Assembly: GCA_000723505.1 (NCBI GenBank)
Contig: HG934468.1
Location: 2,016,798 to 2,080,797 of the forward strand
DNA from: Mucinivorans hirudinis
Lineage (GTDB): Bacteria > Bacteroidota > Bacteroidia > Bacteroidales > Rikenellaceae
Direction of reading: 5' to 3'
Length of the DNA: 64,000 bases
Below, piece by piece: positions 60,271-64,000 of the stretch (positions are counted from its first letter, which is position 1; every line of letters starts with the position of its first letter). The position numbers and the translations under genes are program-made. The notes beneath the pieces were generated by a model that saw only the letters and a list, made by a program, of their open reading frames with translations, did no database searches and was not told where the DNA came from.

Positions 60271-60360
60271 CGTTTGAAATGGTTACTGTGTTTGTACGAA
60301 AATGGTGTTTATTACGAGTAACCGATTAAAAAAGGTAAACCTAATTAAAATTAAAAAACT

Positions 60361-60597
60361 ATGTCTGACATTTCTTCAAAAGTAGTTGAAATCATCGTCG
60401 ATAAACTTGGCGTTGATGCGGCGGAAGCAGTACCTACAGCATCGTTCACGAACGACCTTGGAGCTGACTCGCTTGATACTGTTGAACTTATTATGGAATT
60501 TGAGAAAGAGTTCGAAATTTCAATTCCTGACGAGGATGCTGAAAAAATCGGCACAGTAGGTGATGCTGTCGCATACATCGAAGCAAAAAAGAAATAA
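60361..60597 (+). CDS. acpP: Acyl carrier protein
   Basis: 78 residues, acidic four-helix bundle. The phosphopantetheine attachment site is Ser37 in [19 protein letters not shown]. It carries growing acyl chains for fatty-acid synthesis. fabF follows after a 130-bp repeat region, the usual acpP-fabF order. Confidence 0.97.
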   Translation: MSDISSKVVEIIVDKLGVDAAEAVPTASFTNDLGADSLDTVELIMEFEKEFEISIPDEDAEKIGTVGDAVAYIEAKKK

Positions 60598-60601
60598 TTT
60601 T

Positions 60602-60720
60602 ATTTGATTTGTGATTTGTGATTTGTGTGTTGTGATTTTTGGAGCCTACCTATAAGTCCTGAGTGTCCTATAAGTCCTAAAACCCGCAACACACAAATCA
60701 CAAATTACAATATCACAATC
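60602..60720. repeat. Composite repeat between acpP and fabF
   Basis: GATTTGT units (60605-60640), then CCTATAAGTCCTGAGTGTCC-type 9-mers, then the reverse complement of the first part. GTGATTTGTGTGTTG (60618-60632) and CAACACACAAATCAC (60687-60701) are perfect inverted repeats. Same units as at 29902-30067. Confidence 0.8.
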
Positions 60721-60727
60721 AAAAAAA

Positions 60728-61969
60728 ATGAGAAGAGTAGTAGTTACAGGTCTTGGTACCATAAATCCCCTTGGTAACAACATCGCGGAGTATTTCGCAG
60801 CCCTCGAAAACGGAGTTAGCGGAGCGGCACCAATAACCCACTTTGACGCTTCGAAATTCAAAACCCAGTTTGCGTGCGAAGTCAAAGATTACGACGCAAA
60901 CAAATATTTCGACCGCAAGGAGGTCAAAAAATATGACCGCTTTGCACAGTTTGCTATGGTTGCCTCGGAGCAGGCGATAGCAGACTCGGGGCTCGACCTC
61001 GAAAAAATTGATTTAGACCAAGCCGGAGTAATCTGGGCTTCTGGTATAGGTGGCATAGAGACTTTCTATCAGGAGGTTGATAACTTTGCCAAGGGAGATG
61101 GAACGCCACGTTTCAGCCCTTTTTTCATTCCGAAGATGATTTCGGACATAGCCGCAGGACATATCTCAATGAAGTATGGCTTTCGCGGACCCAACTATTG
61201 CACCGTTTCGGCGTGTGCATCATCCAACCACGCACTTATTGACTCGTTGAACCTCATTCGCTGGGGCAAGGCGGACATCATAATAGCAGGAGGCTCGGAG
61301 GCTGCCATTAACCCTGCGGGTATCGGTGGTTTCAACGCAATGCAGGCACTATCCACTCGTAACGACTCACCCTCAACGGCTTCGCGCCCGTTTGACGCGG
61401 GACGTGACGGATTTGTTATGGGCGAAGGTGCGGGTGCTTTTGTGCTCGAGGAGTATGAACACGCAAAGGCGCGCGGCGCGAAAATTTATGCCGAATTGGC
61501 AGGTGGCGGTATGAGTGCCGATGCTTACCACCTCACAGCCCCACACCCCGAGGGGTTGGGTGCTGCAAACTCGATGCTCAACGCAATCAAAGATGCGGGC
61601 GTGAATAGCTTTGATATTGACTATATTAATACTCACGGCACTTCTACTCCGCTGGGTGATTTGGCAGAGTTGAACGCCATTGTTAAGGCTTTCGGCGACC
61701 ACGCCTATGCTATGTCTATTTCGGCTACCAAGTCGATGACGGGACACCTTTTGGGTGCGGCGGCTGCTGTCGAGGGGTTGGCGGCAATTATGGCAATCAA
61801 TAAGGGCATTATCCCTCCTACCATTAATAATGAGGTGATTGACCCCGCTATAGACACTCGTTTCGACCTTACTCTCAACAAAGCCAAGAGGCGAGAAGTG
61901 AACTATGCACTGAGCAATACCTTCGGATTCGGAGGACACAACTCGACTGTTATCTTTAAAAAGGTGTAG
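60728..61969 (+). CDS. fabF: Beta-ketoacyl-ACP synthase II
   Basis: 413 residues, thiolase-fold condensing enzyme. Catalytic Cys163 in CTVSACASSNHALIDSL, the two His in INTHGTSTPLGDLAE and KSMTGHLLGAAAAVEGL, and the C-terminal SNTFGFGGHNSTVIF. It elongates acyl-ACP with malonyl-ACP. Together with acpP it forms the fatty-acid unit. Confidence 0.97.
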   Translation: MRRVVVTGLGTINPLGNNIAEYFAALENGVSGAAPITHFDASKFKTQFACEVKDYDANKYFDRKEVKKYDRFAQFAMVASEQAIADSGLDLEKIDLDQAGVIWASGIGGIETFYQEVDNFAKGDGTPRFSPFFIPKMISDIAAGHISMKYGFRGPNYCTVSACASSNHALIDSLNLIRWGKADIIIAGGSEAAINPAGIGGFNAMQALSTRNDSPSTASRPFDAGRDGFVMGEGAGAFVLEEYEHAKARGAKIYAELAGGGMSADAYHLTAPHPEGLGAANSMLNAIKDAGVNSFDIDYINTHGTSTPLGDLAELNAIVKAFGDHAYAMSISATKSMTGHLLGAAAAVEGLAAIMAINKGIIPPTINNEVIDPAIDTRFDLTLNKAKRREVNYALSNTFGFGGHNSTVIFKKV

Positions 61970-61980
61970 TTATAGATTAA

Positions 61981-62122
61981 GAGGGCTTCTAAAAATTAGT
62001 GAATCACCGTCTTGGGTTTGTTCAGAGGGATGTTTAGCTGTTCTTTTCTTTTTTTATCAAAATCAAAAGATGTTGGCTGCAAATTTCAAAATAACCAACG
62101 GCTAATTTTTAGAAGCACCCTT
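61981..62122. repeat. Longest intergenic element of the TTCTAAAAATTAG family
   Basis: About 140 bp with terminal inverted repeats GGGCTTCTAAAAATTAG (61983-61999) and CTAATTTTTAGAAGCACCC (62102-62120). The interior is AT-rich and shares about 65 bp with the element before lysS (32871). No coding capacity. Confidence 0.8.
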
Positions 62123-62131
62123 AAAAAAACG

Positions 62132-62167
62132 AAGGTGGTGGGAGAGGCTCTTCCACCACCTTTACTT
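62132..62167 (+). terminator. Terminator after fabF
   Basis: AAGGTGGTGG and CCACCACCTT form the stem around GAGAGGCTCTT, followed by a T-rich stretch. Confidence 0.65.
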
Positions 62168-62181
62168 TATAATATGATAGA

Positions 62182-63048
62182 ATGAAAAAAAACATACTTA
62201 TATCTTTGGGGATTTTGATTTCGCTATCCTCCTCGGCTCAACTACTTTGGAAAGTGTCGGGCAATGGCTTAAAAGAGAGTTCTTATGTTTTCGGAACTCA
62301 TCACCTTTCCTCGGCAGAAATTTGCGAGAAAATAGAGGGATTTAATGATGCCTTTTCCTCTTGCGAGCAATTCTATAACGAGACCGATATGGACTATATG
62401 TATGCCAATGTTATGTCATTGGCAAAACATATGATGTTGCCTAAGGATAGCTTGCTCAATACTTTATATTCGGAGCAGGATTATCGCCTGATAGACGATT
62501 GCTTGAAAGCAAATCTCGGTGTAGGGGTTGATATGTTGAAAGTTATGAAACCATTTGCAATTTCTGCACAACTGAGCCTTGCTATGGTAACCAAAGATAT
62601 GAAGGATTTCGATGCTAAAAGGGCTGTTGATTATACTTTGGAGAAGCGCGCGCGCAGTGCCGGCAAAAAGATGAACAGTTTTGAGACGGCTGATTTTCAG
62701 ATGGGTATTCTGATGGGAGAGCCATTGGTTGAACAAGCTCAGGCGCTGCTGAAGATTGTCAAGAACATAGATAGGAGTAAGGAGGTGGCATTGAATATGG
62801 CTGTGAATTATAATAAACAGGATATTGAGGCACTCTACCAAATGTTTTTCGATGAGGAGTTCGGTACAACCCCCAAACAACTGAATGTAATTCTATTCAA
62901 CCGCAATCGAAATTGGGCTGCCACACTAAAGGAGGCAATGAAAGAGAGATCCACCTTTGTTGTTGTCGGAGCAGGACATTTGGCCGGCGAACAGGGGTTG
63001 CTTGAACTGTTACGAAAGGATGGTTTCACTGTTGAAGCGGTAAAGTGA
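62182..63048 (+). CDS. TraB/GumN-family protein, exported
   Basis: 288 residues with a signal peptide (about 1-19). Family motifs: SYVFGTHHLS near residue 33-42 (the GxxH motif), a Glu-rich stretch FYNETDMDY, and the C-terminal VVGAGHLAGEQGLLELLRKD. TraB/GumN proteins are thought to be metal-dependent, possibly proteolytic, but the function is not settled. Its TGA overlaps the rnc ATG by one base, so the two are coupled. Confidence 0.9.
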   Translation: MKKNILISLGILISLSSSAQLLWKVSGNGLKESSYVFGTHHLSSAEICEKIEGFNDAFSSCEQFYNETDMDYMYANVMSLAKHMMLPKDSLLNTLYSEQDYRLIDDCLKANLGVGVDMLKVMKPFAISAQLSLAMVTKDMKDFDAKRAVDYTLEKRARSAGKKMNSFETADFQMGILMGEPLVEQAQALLKIVKNIDRSKEVALNMAVNYNKQDIEALYQMFFDEEFGTTPKQLNVILFNRNRNWAATLKEAMKERSTFVVVGAGHLAGEQGLLELLRKDGFTVEAVK

Positions 63049-63752
63049 TGATAGGTTTTCTCCGGCGACATATAGGCAAAAATAGCTACTATTATTCATT
63101 CATACATTCCATTTTCGGCGTAACGCCGTCTAATGTAGAGTTATATAAATTGGCATTGGTGCATCGCTCCTCATCCATCGTGTTGGAGGATAGGAGCGTG
63201 ATTAACAACGAACGGTTGGAGTTTCTTGGCGACGCCGTAATCGAAACCATAGTTTCGGAGTTGCTATTTATCGACTATCCCGAAATGAATGAGGGTGGGC
63301 TGACTCAGCTCCGCTCGCGTATAGTTAGTCGTTACACCTTGAATAATTTAGCAATCGAGCTTGGTATCGACACGCAGGTGGTGGCTAATCCGGCAAGCAT
63401 AAATGTGCACAAAAATAACCTTTATGGCGATGCCTTCGAGGCGTTGGTAGGGGCGCTATATTTGGACAAGGGTTATAACTTCACCAACCGCACGCTCATC
63501 AAGTTATTTAGTGAAAATCTTGATATTGAGGGTATGACGGTTACCGAGCACGACTTTAAGAGTCGTATTATCGAGTGGTGTCAGAAGCATCGTAAGAGTG
63601 TTGAATTCAAGAGTGTAGCATCTTCAAATTCATCGTTCATTTCGACTCTGATTATTGAGGGCGTAGTAGAGGGGCACGGCGAAGGGCGCTCCAAGAAGGA
63701 GGCGGAGCAGTCTGCCGCCTCTAGATTCTATGAGACTCGAATATGTGAGTGA
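63048..63752 (+). CDS. rnc: Ribonuclease III
   Basis: 234 residues from the ATG at 63048, which shares its A with the preceding TGA; a GTG at 63045 is also in frame. RNase III signature NERLEFLGDAVIETIVSELL with the catalytic Glu/Asp near residues 50-60 and YGDAFEALVGALYLDKGYNF with the second pair near 125-133. A C-terminal double-stranded RNA-binding domain starts at about 160 (DFKSRIIEWCQKHRKSVEFK, GEGRSKKEAEQSAASRFYE). It would process the rRNA stems seen around 16S and 23S. Confidence 0.95.
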   Translation: MIGFLRRHIGKNSYYYSFIHSIFGVTPSNVELYKLALVHRSSSIVLEDRSVINNERLEFLGDAVIETIVSELLFIDYPEMNEGGLTQLRSRIVSRYTLNNLAIELGIDTQVVANPASINVHKNNLYGDAFEALVGALYLDKGYNFTNRTLIKLFSENLDIEGMTVTEHDFKSRIIEWCQKHRKSVEFKSVASSNSSFISTLIIEGVVEGHGEGRSKKEAEQSAASRFYETRICE

Positions 63753-63881
63753 TGCTATTTTATAGCGTTATATGCGGGCAGGTAGAAAGGGTGCAACTAA
63801 AAATTGAAAAGCAAAATTTAAACAGTTTCTAACGGCGAAAACCATTTCAAAAATTCTTTTCTCCGCTTAAATAATACAACA

Positions 63882-64000
63882 ATGGAAAATAGAACAACTG
63901 AAAATCAGACTCTTCCCGATAAATTGAATTTTATAGAGGAGATTATTGAGGAGTCCATCCGCCAGGGCGAGCCCCGCATACACACCCGCTTTCCGCCCGA
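63882..64000 (+). CDS. glnS: Glutaminyl-tRNA synthetase, N-terminal fragment (cut by window end)
   Basis: Only the first 39 codons are present. LNFIEEIIEESIRQGEPRIH and TRFPP are the start of class I GlnS, just before the expected HIGH motif (EPNGYLHIGHA), which lies beyond the window. It would charge tRNA-Gln. The spacer 63753-63881 shows nothing else. Confidence 0.85.
   Translation, partial: MENRTTENQTLPDKLNFIEEIIEESIRQGEPRIHTRFPP

Overview
The window looks like chromosomal DNA of a member of the order Bacteroidales (Bacteroidota). Evidence: a SusC/SusD pair, promoters with a TTTG -33 box and a TAnnTTTG -7 box, almost no Shine-Dalgarno sequences, an archaeal/eukaryal-type ProS, DUF4199, DUF3575 and 6-bladed beta-propeller proteins, the gene order purH-mreB-mreC, and Bacteroidetes-like rRNA. 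A futalosine-pathway gene (mqnC) and the overall gene set would fit Rikenellaceae, but the family assignment is inference only.

Layout. 1-1.1 kb: 5' part of an ISL3-family transposase on the minus strand, with a frame change at an A8 run. 1.2-7.7 kb: a Cys/His-rich lipoprotein gene and a SusC/SusD pair; the lipoprotein and SusC genes are preceded by two copies of the same leader, which can fold into an H-type pseudoknot ending exactly 19 nt before each ATG. 7.7-14.9 kb: ppa, a Sua5-type gene, DUF4199, a glycosyltransferase, a LeuA-like synthase, a beta-propeller protein and leuB. 14.9-20.5 kb: a complete rRNA operon (three tandem promoters, 16S, spacer without tRNA genes, 23S, 5S, terminator), followed by a decayed IS5-family transposase and tRNA-Cys. 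21.8-25.1 kb: PASTA protein, small membrane protein, EEP-family protein, dapD, then a fossil helicase N-terminus. 25.3-31.6 kb (minus): purH, mreB, mreC, PQQ-propeller lipoprotein, gmk, nanA. 31.7-36.2 kb (plus): mqnC, lysS, tryptophanase-like lyase. 36.6-45.0 kb (minus): M28 peptidase, obgE, a Bro/KilA-like remnant, an outer-membrane barrel protein, GH20 hexosaminidase, glyA. 45.1-50.1 kb: a fused NuoE/NuoF-type subunit and a fused mutarotase/Na+ symporter. 50.6-64 kb: two fimbrial-cluster-like genes, guaA, C11 protease, response regulator, cvpA, a perR-reverse rubrerythrin operon, proS, purN, acpP, fabF, a TraB/GumN protein, rnc and the start of glnS.

Functional themes. Host-glycan use is suggested by the SusCD pair, the GH20 hexosaminidase, the mutarotase-symporter fusion and N-acetylneuraminate lyase, although they are not in one operon. 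Anaerobic peroxide defence is encoded by perR-revRbr, with a perfect 7-1-7 operator and a clear promoter. The rest is mostly housekeeping.

What is unusual lies mainly between or inside the genes: (1) the duplicated pseudoknot leader; (2) a dispersed family of intergenic palindromes sharing an arm like TTCTAAAAATTAG, whose stems stay paired although the sequence varies; (3) a composite simple repeat (TTTGTGA and TCCTAAAAG units) present in two intergenic regions and also, in frame, inside the NuoEF-type gene; and (4) several gene fossils beside intact housekeeping genes.
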